Notes under the pieces: model-generated
What the model was told of the DNA's origin: nothing
Database searches by the model: none
Seen by the model: only the letters and a program-made list of their open reading frames with translations
Position numbers and translations under genes: made by a program
Shown: one piece after another, positions 9,584 to 19,290 of the stretch
How the letters are laid out: every line of letters begins with the position of its first letter
How positions within the stretch are numbered: the stretch's first letter is position 1
Source: an uncultured Pseudomonadales bacterium
GTDB taxonomy: Bacteria; Pseudomonadota; Gammaproteobacteria; Pseudomonadales; Porticoccaceae
DNA: 64,000 nucleotides
Assembly: GCA_943788445.1 (NCBI GenBank)
Contig: CALSQH010000006.1
Location: 1-64,000 of the forward strand
Reading direction: 5' to 3'

Positions 9584-10501
9584 ATGATGAGCATTAATTT
9601 TGAAGGGAAAGTAGCAATTGTTACTGGTGCGGGTAATGGCTTGGGCCGCTCTCATGCGTTGGCGTTGGCTGAACGCGGTGCAAAAGTTGTGGTCAACGAT
9701 CTCGGCGGTGCCCGTGATGGTACTGGTGCTTCGTCTGATGCGGCTATGGAAGTCGTAGGCATTATTGAGGCCGCGGGGGGTGAGGCCTTTGCCCACGGTG
9801 CCAATGTTGCAAATTTTGACGAAGTCGAAGATATGGTCGCTCAGGCCATGGCCAAATGGGGTCGTGTCGATATTCTGATTAACAATGCCGGCATTTTGCG
9901 CGATAAGTCATTTGCCAAAATGGATCTGGCGGATTTTAAGCTGGTGATGGATGTCCATCTGATGGGGTCGGTTAACTGCACCAAGGCTGTCTGGGAAATT
10001 ATGCGCGAGCAAAATTACGGTCGTATTGTTATGACCACGTCTTCCAGTGGAATGTACGGCAACTTTGGTCAGTCTAATTACGGTGCGGCAAAAATGGCGG
10101 TACTGGGTTTGATGAATACTCTGGTTCTAGAGGGCGGCAAAAATAATATTCATGTCAATGCTCTAGCTCCTACAGCGGGTACGCGTATGACTGAAGATCT
10201 TATGCCACCGCCAGTATTAGCTATGCTAACGCCTGAAGCGGTGACTGCAGGTGCGTTGGTTCTCTGTGATGAAAATGCTCCAACTCGAACTATTCTCTGC
10301 GCCGGTGCCGGTGGTTATGCCACGGCGAGCATCTATGAGACCGATGGCATCTTTGTGCCAGCGGACAAGCAAAATCCCGATGAAATCAAGGCGCGCTGGG
10401 ATGAGTTGGCGGACGCCTCGGAGCATAAAGCGTTGCAGTCTGGCTCCAAGCAGACCGAGAAGTTTGTTATGAAGGCTATGGCTGCCCTGCAGAGTAATTA
10501 A
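9584..10501 (+). CDS. SDR family oxidoreductase, MFE-2 (HSD17B4) dehydrogenase-domain-like
   Basis: [48 protein letters not shown]. Confidence 0.92.
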   Translation: MMSINFEGKVAIVTGAGNGLGRSHALALAERGAKVVVNDLGGARDGTGASSDAAMEVVGIIEAAGGEAFAHGANVANFDEVEDMVAQAMAKWGRVDILINNAGILRDKSFAKMDLADFKLVMDVHLMGSVNCTKAVWEIMREQNYGRIVMTTSSSGMYGNFGQSNYGAAKMAVLGLMNTLVLEGGKNNIHVNALAPTAGTRMTEDLMPPPVLAMLTPEAVTAGALVLCDENAPTRTILCAGAGGYATASIYETDGIFVPADKQNPDEIKARWDELADASEHKALQSGSKQTEKFVMKAMAALQSN

Positions 10502-10553
10502 GTACTGGGTTTTACTTAGAGTAAAAAATCGCAAAATTATTAAGGATATCGTT

Positions 10554-11735
10554 ATGAAAGAAGCCGTAATCGTTTCAGCTGCTCGCACCCCAATCGGTCG
10601 AGCATTTCGCGGTGCATTCAATAATCTTGAATCACCCTCTATGAGTTCTCATGCTATTAATGCAGCGATTGCTCGTGCCGGCGTTGATCCCGCTGAGATT
10701 GATGACTGCATTATGGGTGCAGCCATTCAGCAGGGCACTCAGACTATGAACTTGGGCCGTCAGGCGGCGATGGCTGCTGGTCTGCCAGTAACGGTCTCAG
10801 GGATGACGGTTGATCGACAGTGTTCTTCCGGTTTGATGGCTATTTCAATTGGTGCCAATAACATTACTCAAGATGGCTCTCAGGTTATTGTTGCCGGTGG
10901 TTGTGAGTCTGTCAGTCTGATTCAAAATGAGCACTTTAATGCCCATCGTGTTGCGGATCCTCTGGCCATGAAACACGCGCCATTGATTCATATGCCGATG
11001 TTGGATACTGCTGAGACGGTTGCTAATCGCTACAGTATTTCCCGTGAAGCGCAGGATGAATATTCGGTTATCTCGCAGGCGCGCACGGCCGCGGCTCAGG
11101 AAGCGGGCCTGTTTGCTGATGAGGTTGTGCCTGTAACGGCGACTAAGTTGGTGACTAATCGTGAGACTGGTGAGGTGACCAAAGAGGAGGTGACCTTGGC
11201 TAAGGATGAGGGTAATCGTCCTGGTACTAGTGTTGAGAGTCTCTCGGGCCTTAATCCAGTTCGCAATGGCGGAACTGTTACGGCGGGTAATGCTTCTCAG
11301 TTATCTGATGGTGCGGCGGCTGTTGTGCTAATGGACGGTACTTTGGCGTCGCAGCGTAATCTTGAGCTACTGGGTGTTTACCGCGGCATGGCGGTTGCGG
11401 GCTGTGAGCCTGATGAGATGGGTATTGGTCCGGTGTTTGCTATCCCTAAGTTGCTGCAGCGCAATGGTTTGACGATGGATGATATTGGCTTGTGGGAGTT
11501 GAATGAGGCTTTTGCTGTGCAGGTTATTTACTGTCGCGATAAGTTGGGTATTCCTATGGAGCGTTTGAACGTTAATGGCGGTTCTATTTCGATTGGTCAT
11601 CCCTTTGGTATGAGTGGCGCGCGCATGGTTATGCACGCGTTGATGGAGGGTAAGCGCCGCGGCGAGAAGTATGTGGTTATCACTATGTGTGTTGGCGGTG
11701 GTATGGGTGCTGCTGGGCTGTTTGAAGTACTCTAG
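10554..11735 (+). CDS. Acetyl-CoA C-acyltransferase (thiolase)
   Basis: [42 protein letters not shown]. Confidence 0.94.
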   Translation: MKEAVIVSAARTPIGRAFRGAFNNLESPSMSSHAINAAIARAGVDPAEIDDCIMGAAIQQGTQTMNLGRQAAMAAGLPVTVSGMTVDRQCSSGLMAISIGANNITQDGSQVIVAGGCESVSLIQNEHFNAHRVADPLAMKHAPLIHMPMLDTAETVANRYSISREAQDEYSVISQARTAAAQEAGLFADEVVPVTATKLVTNRETGEVTKEEVTLAKDEGNRPGTSVESLSGLNPVRNGGTVTAGNASQLSDGAAAVVLMDGTLASQRNLELLGVYRGMAVAGCEPDEMGIGPVFAIPKLLQRNGLTMDDIGLWELNEAFAVQVIYCRDKLGIPMERLNVNGGSISIGHPFGMSGARMVMHALMEGKRRGEKYVVITMCVGGGMGAAGLFEVL

Positions 11736-11909
11736 TTTTTTTTTTGGGTTTGGTGAAGTTGGTTGGTTTGGGTGGCCTTTATGCTCTCAACTTGGAGTTT
11801 CCTTCTTTGCCTTGCCTCAGCTTGAGTTTGAAAAGTTAGTTCAGGCAGCGCAGATTGAAATCTTGGTTTTTACTGGCCAATATAAAAATGAATAGCAGGC
11901 TGTATAACT

Positions 11910-13895
11910 ATGATCAATAAAGTAACCGCTAAAAAACTTTTATTAATAAGCCTGTTGGGCGTGACATCTGTGCTTGGCAGTTGCGATAAACCCGCCGACA
12001 ACAACTCCCTTGAATCCATCGCCAGTGAATTTACTATTGCCAGCAATAAGACATTTGCGGAAAACCTCGATCTAGATAACCAGCAAGATTTTGAGGATGC
12101 TACCCGCGGGTTAGTGGCCTCTGCACCAACAGATATTATTACTAATAGACAGGGCCAAAAAGTCTGGGATGCCAGCGCCTATGATTTTATTAAAGGTGCG
12201 GCACCGGACACGGTTAATCCGAGTCTTTGGCGGCAGGCCAAACTTAATAATATCCGCGGTCTATTTAAAGTCACTGAAGGTATTTATCAGCTGCGCGGTT
12301 TTGATCTCGCCAATATCACCTTAATCAAAGGGCAGAGCGGTTGGATTGTTGTTGACCCGCTGACTACGCTTGAAACCACTCAATCAGCAATGGCCTTTGC
12401 CGAACAGCATTTAGGTGAAATCAACCTCTCTGGGGTGATTATTACTCATAGTCATATCGACCATTTTGGTGGCGTGCTGTCGATAATTAATGCTCAACAA
12501 GCGGCAGATAAGGGTATCCCGATTATCGCGCCCTCTGGCTTTATGTACGAAGCGGTTAGCGAAAATATCGTTGCTGGTCCGGCGATGATGCGTCGTGGTG
12601 CTTATATGATGGGCAATGCACTGGATCGTTCGGCGACTGGCCATGTCGATACCGGCTTGGGAAAGCAGGTTATTTTTGGCAGCACCTCTATTCTGAAGCC
12701 GACGGTGGTTATAGATCAGCCTCAGGTAAATTTGAATGTCGATGGGGTCGAGTTTGAATTCCACAATATGCCCAACAGTGAAGCCCCAGCCGAGCTGACT
12801 TTTTATCTGCCGCAATTTAAAGCCTTTTGCGGCGCTGAAATACTTTCCCATGTGATGCACAACGTATTGACGCTGCGTGGCGCCAAGGTGCGCGATGCGC
12901 TGCGGTGGAGTGATTATATTGGCGAGTCGATCGATCGCTTAGAGGATGTGGCGCTGTTATTTAACAGTCACCACTGGCCGACTTGGGGGCATGAGCGGAT
13001 TATTACCCAGATGCAACAGCAGCAGGATATGTATAAGTTTATCCACGACCAAACCCTGCGTCTGGCCAATATAGGCTATACCCCAAAAGAGATTGCCGAG
13101 CGCCTAAAACTGCCGGATACACTTGCCGGTAACTTCCATATCCGCGGTTACTACGGCACGCTCAGCCATAACAGTAAGGCGGTGTACCAACATTATTTTG
13201 GCTGGTATGACGCCAATCCTGCCCATTTAAACCCACTGCCTCCAGAGCAATCTTCTCGTCGTTATGTGGAGTTTATGGGTGGTGCTGAAGCACTGCTTGA
13301 GAAGGCCGCTGCCTATCAGGCAAAAGGTGAGTATCGCTGGGTCGGGGAAGTGCTCAACCATTTAGTTTTTGCTCAACCGGATAATATCGCCGCTCGAGAA
13401 ATGCTTGCCGAGGCATATCGTCAGATGGCCTATCAGGCCGAGTCGGGACCCTGGCGTGACATCTATCTGTCCGCTGCACAGGAGTTGATTCGTGGTGAAG
13501 TGAAAGCCAATAACGTGGCTATGTCATCTAAAGCTTTCTTGCAAGAAGTGCCACTTTTAGAATTTATGAAAGCGCTGTCGGTAAAACTGGATGCAGAAAA
13601 AGCGGAGGGTGAACGCTTAAAAATTAATATTCTGTTTACCGATAGCGAAACAAATGTTGTTCTGACGATTAGAAATTCGGTGATGTATTACAAGCTGCTT
13701 CCACTTGATGAATCCGCCGATGTCACTCTGAGTCTTACACAGAAATTATTCGTCGAGATTTTGCTCGGAGAAGTGGGTATTAAATCGTTGATCAGTTCCG
13801 ATGAGCTCTCTGTGGATGGCAGTGCGGTGAAATTATTAAAATTCTTTTCGCTGCTGGGTGCGGCGCAAGATGATTTTAATATTGTGCTTCCCTGA
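11910..13895 (+). CDS. Alkyl sulfatase, MBL fold (SdsA1/YjcS-like), predicted lipoprotein
   Basis: THSHIDHFGG metal motif, GHVDTGLGK, C-terminal SCP2-like domain; N-terminus MINKVTAKKLLLISLLGVTSVLGSC lipobox. Confidence 0.9.
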   Translation: MINKVTAKKLLLISLLGVTSVLGSCDKPADNNSLESIASEFTIASNKTFAENLDLDNQQDFEDATRGLVASAPTDIITNRQGQKVWDASAYDFIKGAAPDTVNPSLWRQAKLNNIRGLFKVTEGIYQLRGFDLANITLIKGQSGWIVVDPLTTLETTQSAMAFAEQHLGEINLSGVIITHSHIDHFGGVLSIINAQQAADKGIPIIAPSGFMYEAVSENIVAGPAMMRRGAYMMGNALDRSATGHVDTGLGKQVIFGSTSILKPTVVIDQPQVNLNVDGVEFEFHNMPNSEAPAELTFYLPQFKAFCGAEILSHVMHNVLTLRGAKVRDALRWSDYIGESIDRLEDVALLFNSHHWPTWGHERIITQMQQQQDMYKFIHDQTLRLANIGYTPKEIAERLKLPDTLAGNFHIRGYYGTLSHNSKAVYQHYFGWYDANPAHLNPLPPEQSSRRYVEFMGGAEALLEKAAAYQAKGEYRWVGEVLNHLVFAQPDNIAAREMLAEAYRQMAYQAESGPWRDIYLSAAQELIRGEVKANNVAMSSKAFLQEVPLLEFMKALSVKLDAEKAEGERLKINILFTDSETNVVLTIRNSVMYYKLLPLDESADVTLSLTQKLFVEILLGEVGIKSLISSDELSVDGSAVKLLKFFSLLGAAQDDFNIVLP

Positions 13896-14005
13896 TCGAG
13901 GTTTTAAGCCTTAAACGGGACTGGAGTGGTACCAAAGCTGTCTCGAATACCTTATATTAAAAGCCTATTCACACAGACCAAACAGTTAGCCTAATAAAGT
14001 CCCCA

Positions 14006-15208
14006 ATGAAAAAACTATTTAAATTTTATGTAAACAAGATTATCCAAATTTTTGTTCTCGGTTCACTGGTGCTTTCTATTCTAGTGGCCATTGCGCTGGC
14101 TTGGTTGTGGCCACGTTATGATTATTTGCCTGCCGAGCCGCTGACATTTTCGCTAGAACGTTTTACTGATGGTCCTATTGTCGATATCTCTCTAAGTGAC
14201 AAGCTAACCTCACTGGCGGAGCAGGAGGGCTATATTAATATCAATGGCCCGTCGATAATTGCTGTACCGGATTGGGTCGAAAATCCACTGGGTAAATACT
14301 ATCTTTATTTTTCTCATCACAAGGGCGATTCAATTCGTCTCGCCTATGCGGATCAAATAGGCGGGCCGTGGAAGGTCTATGAGCCTGGGGCATTAACGCT
14401 TCAGGCATCCGGATTTCCAACTGAGGCTATTCCAAACTTAAGCTTGGAGGAGGGGATTAAAGAGCTGTGGGATAGAGTTTCCATATATCTGTTCAGGGAC
14501 TCATTTCTAGCGGTTTACCAGTCGTTAGTGACGGATCAAGCGTTGCGTAGGGCACGAGGGGTAGTGCCTTCCCAGACTCATAAGGCGCATATTGCTAGCC
14601 CAGATATTGTGGTCGATAGGGTGAATAAACAGCTGGTTATGTTTTTTCATGGCCAGCGCGACAGCTTGTCTCAGGTCAGTGGTGTTGCAGTGTCTTCCGA
14701 CGGGTTAAATTTTAAGGTTTTGGAAAATAGAATTGGTGGCGTTTATCTGCGCAGCTTTGAGTATCAGAATAAATACTACTTTTTGGCTGCGCCGGGAATT
14801 CTCTATCGCAGCGATAGCCTTGTAGGAAACTATGAGCCACGGCATAAATCACTGTTTGGTACTGATGTAAGGCATACAGCGGTTTCGCTTGAAGGGAATA
14901 AATTAACCCTCGTTTTTTCAAGAGCTGGTGATGCTCCCGAGCGCTTGCTACTTTCTACCTTAGACCTTTCGTCCTCTAACTGGGACGATTGGACACCGAC
15001 TCAGGCTGTTGAGATTATGCGCGCCGAAAAAAGTTGGGAGGGGGCTGATTTGCCTGCACTAAAGTCACTTAGGGGTGAATCTACTCTGCGATCTAATGAT
15101 TTGCGTGATCCGGATTTATTTGTCGACCAAGATGGCCAAAAATATCTGCTCTATGTCGGTGGTGGAGAGCAGGCGATTGGTATCGTACGCTTAGCTGATA
15201 GGCTTTAA
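14006..15208 (+). CDS. Membrane-anchored protein, possible GH43/GH32-like five-bladed beta-propeller
   Basis: N-terminal TM helix then blade-like motifs (KYYLYFSHHKGDSIRLAYADQIGGPWKVY; DPDLFVDQDGQKYLLYVGGGEQAIGIVRL). Confidence 0.6.
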   Translation: MKKLFKFYVNKIIQIFVLGSLVLSILVAIALAWLWPRYDYLPAEPLTFSLERFTDGPIVDISLSDKLTSLAEQEGYININGPSIIAVPDWVENPLGKYYLYFSHHKGDSIRLAYADQIGGPWKVYEPGALTLQASGFPTEAIPNLSLEEGIKELWDRVSIYLFRDSFLAVYQSLVTDQALRRARGVVPSQTHKAHIASPDIVVDRVNKQLVMFFHGQRDSLSQVSGVAVSSDGLNFKVLENRIGGVYLRSFEYQNKYYFLAAPGILYRSDSLVGNYEPRHKSLFGTDVRHTAVSLEGNKLTLVFSRAGDAPERLLLSTLDLSSSNWDDWTPTQAVEIMRAEKSWEGADLPALKSLRGESTLRSNDLRDPDLFVDQDGQKYLLYVGGGEQAIGIVRLADRL

Positions 15209-15326
15209 ATAATGTGCAGCACCCCTTGTCACAGGGGTGACAGATAGACTCGACATTGTGACGGTAAACTCTAGTTATTAGCCTAATATAATAAAAAGTA
15301 TTAAAAGAATAATTAAAGGGGATCTC

Positions 15327-16937
15327 ATGTCTGAATTAACTACTTCCTACGCACAGCAGAAACTCGTCGAGTTAAATCAAGAGGGTTTCACCAGTTTGGT
15401 GGATGCGTTTAATCGCGCCTGTGATCAATTTTCCGATAAGCCAGCTTTTACCTGTATAGGTAAGACACTGAGTTTTAGGCAGATTGAAGTTCTGAGTCGT
15501 CAATTCGGCTGTTACCTATTGCACAGTTGTGGCTTGCAGCAGGGTGATCGCATTGCCATTCAGCTACCTAATCTCAATCAATTTCCGGTGGTGGTCTGGG
15601 GTGCACTGCGTGCCGGTCTGACTATTGTAAATACCAACCCTATGTATACCGCTCGTGAACAGTTACATCAGTTCAAGGATTCGGGTGCCAGTGCATTGGT
15701 AGTCTTGTCCGACCTATTGCCAATTACTGAGCAGGTTATTGCACAGACCGGCATTAAGACGATTATAGCCACTCATGCGCTTGATATGCTGCAACCCCAG
15801 GGGCTGCCCGAAAGTAGTTTAGAGAATCTTATTGCTTTACCTGATGCCTTGGCATTGGGTGAAGGTCAACTGCTGCCGGTGATAAATTTCTCTATGAATG
15901 ACTTGGCCGTATTGCAATATACCGGCGGAACTACGGGCCCGGCTAAGGGCGCTATGCTCAGTCATGGCAATATCTATGCGGGAATGCGGATGTCTGAATT
16001 AAGCCTTGAACTGATCTCGGACGGTGACGAAATTTTAATTGCACCTATGCCGCTGTATCACGTTTTTGGTTTTACCATGAATGTGATTGGTGGATTTATT
16101 CAGGGCAGTCATTCGGTTTTAATTCCCGATCCCCGCGATATAGACAGTCTTATTGGAGTGATGAAGCAGTACTCATTTACCTCGATGGCCAGCGTCAATA
16201 CCTTATTGCAGGGCATGATGTTGCACCCGCAGTTCGATGAGATTGATTTCTCTCGGGTTAAGGGCATTATCGCGGGTGGTACAGCCCTGGTTAAAGAGAT
16301 AGCCGAAGAGTGGCAGACGCGCACAGGTTCACCGATACTCGAAGGTTACGGGCTCTCTGAAACCGTGGCGGTTTTAACCTGTAATCGCCCCAATCAAAAC
16401 AGCATTGGCACTGTGGGTGCCCCGATGCTCTATCAAGAGGTTAAGTTGATTGATGCCGAGGGTTGTCGTGTAGCCAGCGGAGAACGTGGTGAAATATGCA
16501 CTCGTGGTGCCCATGTGATGCAGGGTTACTGGCAGCGTCCAGAGGCAACAGCGGAGGCGTTAGATCCCGAGGGCTGGTTCCGCACTGGTGATATAGCGGT
16601 GATGGAGGCTGATGGCCTGGTGAGTATTGTCGACCGGCTGAAAGATATGGTGCTGGTCTCTGGGTTTAATGTTTATCCCAATGAAATAGAAGATGTAGTT
16701 TATAGTCACCTAGATATCATTGAATGTGCCGTCGTTGGTGTGGCTGATGAAAAGACCGGTGAAGCGTTAAAATTATTTGTCGTCTCGACCAACCCTCAAT
16801 TGACAGAGCAGCAGATGAAGGATTTCTGTCGTGAAAATCTCACCCCTTACAAAGTGCCGCGGCTTATCGTTTTTAAGGATGATTTGCCAAAAAGCCCGGC
16901 GGGTAAAATTCTCCGTCGTGAACTAAGAGAGTTATAG
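15327..16937 (+). CDS. fadD: Long-chain fatty-acid-CoA ligase (FadD-like)
   Basis: AMP-binding motif YTGGTTGPAKGAMLSHGN; EGYGLSET; GWFRTGDIAVM; KSPAGKILRREL. Confidence 0.88.
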   Translation: MSELTTSYAQQKLVELNQEGFTSLVDAFNRACDQFSDKPAFTCIGKTLSFRQIEVLSRQFGCYLLHSCGLQQGDRIAIQLPNLNQFPVVVWGALRAGLTIVNTNPMYTAREQLHQFKDSGASALVVLSDLLPITEQVIAQTGIKTIIATHALDMLQPQGLPESSLENLIALPDALALGEGQLLPVINFSMNDLAVLQYTGGTTGPAKGAMLSHGNIYAGMRMSELSLELISDGDEILIAPMPLYHVFGFTMNVIGGFIQGSHSVLIPDPRDIDSLIGVMKQYSFTSMASVNTLLQGMMLHPQFDEIDFSRVKGIIAGGTALVKEIAEEWQTRTGSPILEGYGLSETVAVLTCNRPNQNSIGTVGAPMLYQEVKLIDAEGCRVASGERGEICTRGAHVMQGYWQRPEATAEALDPEGWFRTGDIAVMEADGLVSIVDRLKDMVLVSGFNVYPNEIEDVVYSHLDIIECAVVGVADEKTGEALKLFVVSTNPQLTEQQMKDFCRENLTPYKVPRLIVFKDDLPKSPAGKILRRELREL

Positions 16938-16945
16938 AGATACTG

Positions 16946-17839
16946 ATGAGTACCGATAACCGAACTCAATTTCTTCAGGCCAATGGTTTGCGCATTGCCT
17001 ATGAAGAATTTGGCCGCTCCGAGGCCCCGGTAATACTGTTAGTCGCCGGCCTCTATAATCAACTGGTTCGCTGGCCTGTGGAACTCTGTGAACTATTGGT
17101 TGCCAGAGGCTTTAGGGTGATCCGCTTTGACAATCGTGATATTGGTCTCAGCGACAAGATTGAAGGTGCTTTGGCGCCAAGTTTCTTTCGACTTTTTCTG
17201 GCCTCTCGCGTTGGTCTAGCGGTTAAAACCCCCTATACACTGGATGATATGGCTGAGGATACTATTGGTGTTCTGGATGCTTTAAATATTCAAGCAGCGC
17301 ATATTGTTGGTATGTCTATGGGCGGTATGATTAGCCAAATTGTCACTGGGCGCTACCCGCAACGAATTCTTTCACTGACTTCAATCATGTCCACCAGCGG
17401 CGTTAGAGGTAAGGGTGTTGCTTCGATCCCCGTGTCTCTGCAGATGATTAAGCCTGTGACGAAGACACGCACTGCGCTGGATAATTCGGTGGATATATGG
17501 CGGATGATTGGCAGTCCCGGCTATCCAATAAGTGATGACGAAGCACGGTTGATTCTTAAAGCCGAGTATAAGCGCTCGAGTAACCCAGCCGGTTATCTGC
17601 GTCAGATTGCCGCGATCAATACAGCGCCCAATCGCGTTGCGCTTCTCAATTCGATAAAAGTACCGGTGCTAATTATTCATGGAAAGCAGGATAGGCTGGT
17701 ACCGGTGAGTGGTGGTATAGATACAGCAAGGCATATTTCTCAGGCCAAACTAGAATTATTTGAGGGTATGGGACATACATTGCCCCAGCAGTTGTTGTCG
17801 CGGTTTGCCGACCTTATTTATCAAAATAGCCTTGAGTAA
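16946..17839 (+). CDS. Alpha/beta hydrolase
   Basis: VGMSMGGMISQ nucleophile elbow, FDNRDIGLSD, catalytic H in EGMGHTLP. Confidence 0.9.
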   Translation: MSTDNRTQFLQANGLRIAYEEFGRSEAPVILLVAGLYNQLVRWPVELCELLVARGFRVIRFDNRDIGLSDKIEGALAPSFFRLFLASRVGLAVKTPYTLDDMAEDTIGVLDALNIQAAHIVGMSMGGMISQIVTGRYPQRILSLTSIMSTSGVRGKGVASIPVSLQMIKPVTKTRTALDNSVDIWRMIGSPGYPISDDEARLILKAEYKRSSNPAGYLRQIAAINTAPNRVALLNSIKVPVLIIHGKQDRLVPVSGGIDTARHISQAKLELFEGMGHTLPQQLLSRFADLIYQNSLE

Positions 17840-17971
17840 CCCACTAAATAACCGCTTCAATAAAAAGGGGCCTCACATATACAATCGTAAGACCCCCAGG
17901 GGAGAGCTGGTTCGTGCTCTGTACTCAATCCCCTTTATTTTTGGCTATCATTTTAGCGAGAAAAAATCGGG

Positions 17972-19261
17972 TTATCTTTCCAGTATTGCTGTGACTCCCT
18001 GGCCACCAGCTGCACATATGGAGATAAGACCACGACCCCGCCCCTTTTGTTCCAATAATTTTGCCAATGTAGCGATTATTCTTGGACCGGTAGCTGCAAA
18101 TGGATGTCCAGTGGCAACACTGGAGCCTTTTACGTTTAATTTTGCACGATCAATACTGCCCAGAGCTCGATCCAAGCCAAGTTTATTTTTGCAGAAACTC
18201 TCGTCTTCCCAGGCTTTCATTGTACATAGAGCCTGAGCTGCAAAGGCTTCATGAAGCTCGTAGAAATCGAAATCCTGCAAGCTCAAACCGGCCCGCTTTA
18301 ACATGCGCGGGACTGCATAGGCGGGGGCCATTAATAGGCCTTCACTGTTGTCTCCCTGAGAGTAAAAGTCTACCGCAGCGACTTCACTAAACGACAGATA
18401 AGCCATAACCGGCAGATTGCGCTCGGCTGCCCATTCTTCGCTAGCTAATAAAATTGATGCAGCGCCGTCGGTCAGGGTGGTTGAGTTTGCCGCTGTCAGA
18501 GTGCCATTTTCCCGGTCAAAAGCAGGCTTTAGTTTAGCCAGTTTTTCGAGCGGGGTGTCGCGCATAATGCCGTCGCGTTCGACACCATTAAAGGGGCTAA
18601 CTAGATTGTCAAAGAACCCTTCGTTATAGGCGGCGAGCAAATTCTGATGGCTGTTCCACGTTAGTTCATCTTGCGCTTCACGGCTAATGCCCCAGTGTTT
18701 GACCATCTGCTCGCAATGTTGTCCCATCGACAGGCCGGTGCGTGGTTCTGCATTGGCTGGAAGGGAGGGGAGTATAAAACTGGGCCGAAAACGCAATAAT
18801 ATCTTCAGACGCTCGCCGAGAGTTTTGGCTTTATTTAAATCAAGGATCATGCGGCGATACTTTTCATTCAGCGCAATAGGGGCATCACTGGCGGTATCTG
18901 TACCCGCGGCAATGCCGGCATCAATTTGTCCGAGAGCTATTTTATTCGCCACTAGAATCGCCGCTTCAAGACCGGTGCCGCAGGCTTGCTGAATATCGTA
19001 GGCGGGGGTTTCCAATGCTAAACCTGAGTTTAATGTGGCTTCGCGAGCTAGGTTGAAATCCCGAGAGTGCTTCATTACCGCGCCAGCAGCGACCTCGCCA
19101 AGGCGTTCTCCGTCAAGCTCGAAACGCTGCACCAGCCCTTGCAATGTGGCCGACAGCATATCCATATTACTGGCGTAGCTGTAAGCAGTATTGCTGCGCA
19201 TAAAGGGGATGCGGTTACCGCCGATAATTGCGACTCTACGTATTTGACTCATTATAATCAC
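17972..19261 (-). CDS. Acetyl-CoA C-acetyltransferase (FadI-like thiolase)
   Basis: QQACGTGLEAAI, NVKGSSVATGHPFAATGPRI, CAAGGQGVTAILER. Confidence 0.9.
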   Translation of the reverse strand: MIIMSQIRRVAIIGGNRIPFMRSNTAYSYASNMDMLSATLQGLVQRFELDGERLGEVAAGAVMKHSRDFNLAREATLNSGLALETPAYDIQQACGTGLEAAILVANKIALGQIDAGIAAGTDTASDAPIALNEKYRRMILDLNKAKTLGERLKILLRFRPSFILPSLPANAEPRTGLSMGQHCEQMVKHWGISREAQDELTWNSHQNLLAAYNEGFFDNLVSPFNGVERDGIMRDTPLEKLAKLKPAFDRENGTLTAANSTTLTDGAASILLASEEWAAERNLPVMAYLSFSEVAAVDFYSQGDNSEGLLMAPAYAVPRMLKRAGLSLQDFDFYELHEAFAAQALCTMKAWEDESFCKNKLGLDRALGSIDRAKLNVKGSSVATGHPFAATGPRIIATLAKLLEQKGRGRGLISICAAGGQGVTAILER

Positions 19262-19290
19262 TCCCCTTTATTATGGCTTATTGGCTTTTT

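Noticed and set aside
17859-17942. AAAGGGG...CCCCTTT pairing between the convergent hydrolase and thiolase genes
   Set aside because: Only a 7-bp stem across a loop of about 60 nt; could be a bidirectional terminator but not supported well enough to annotate.
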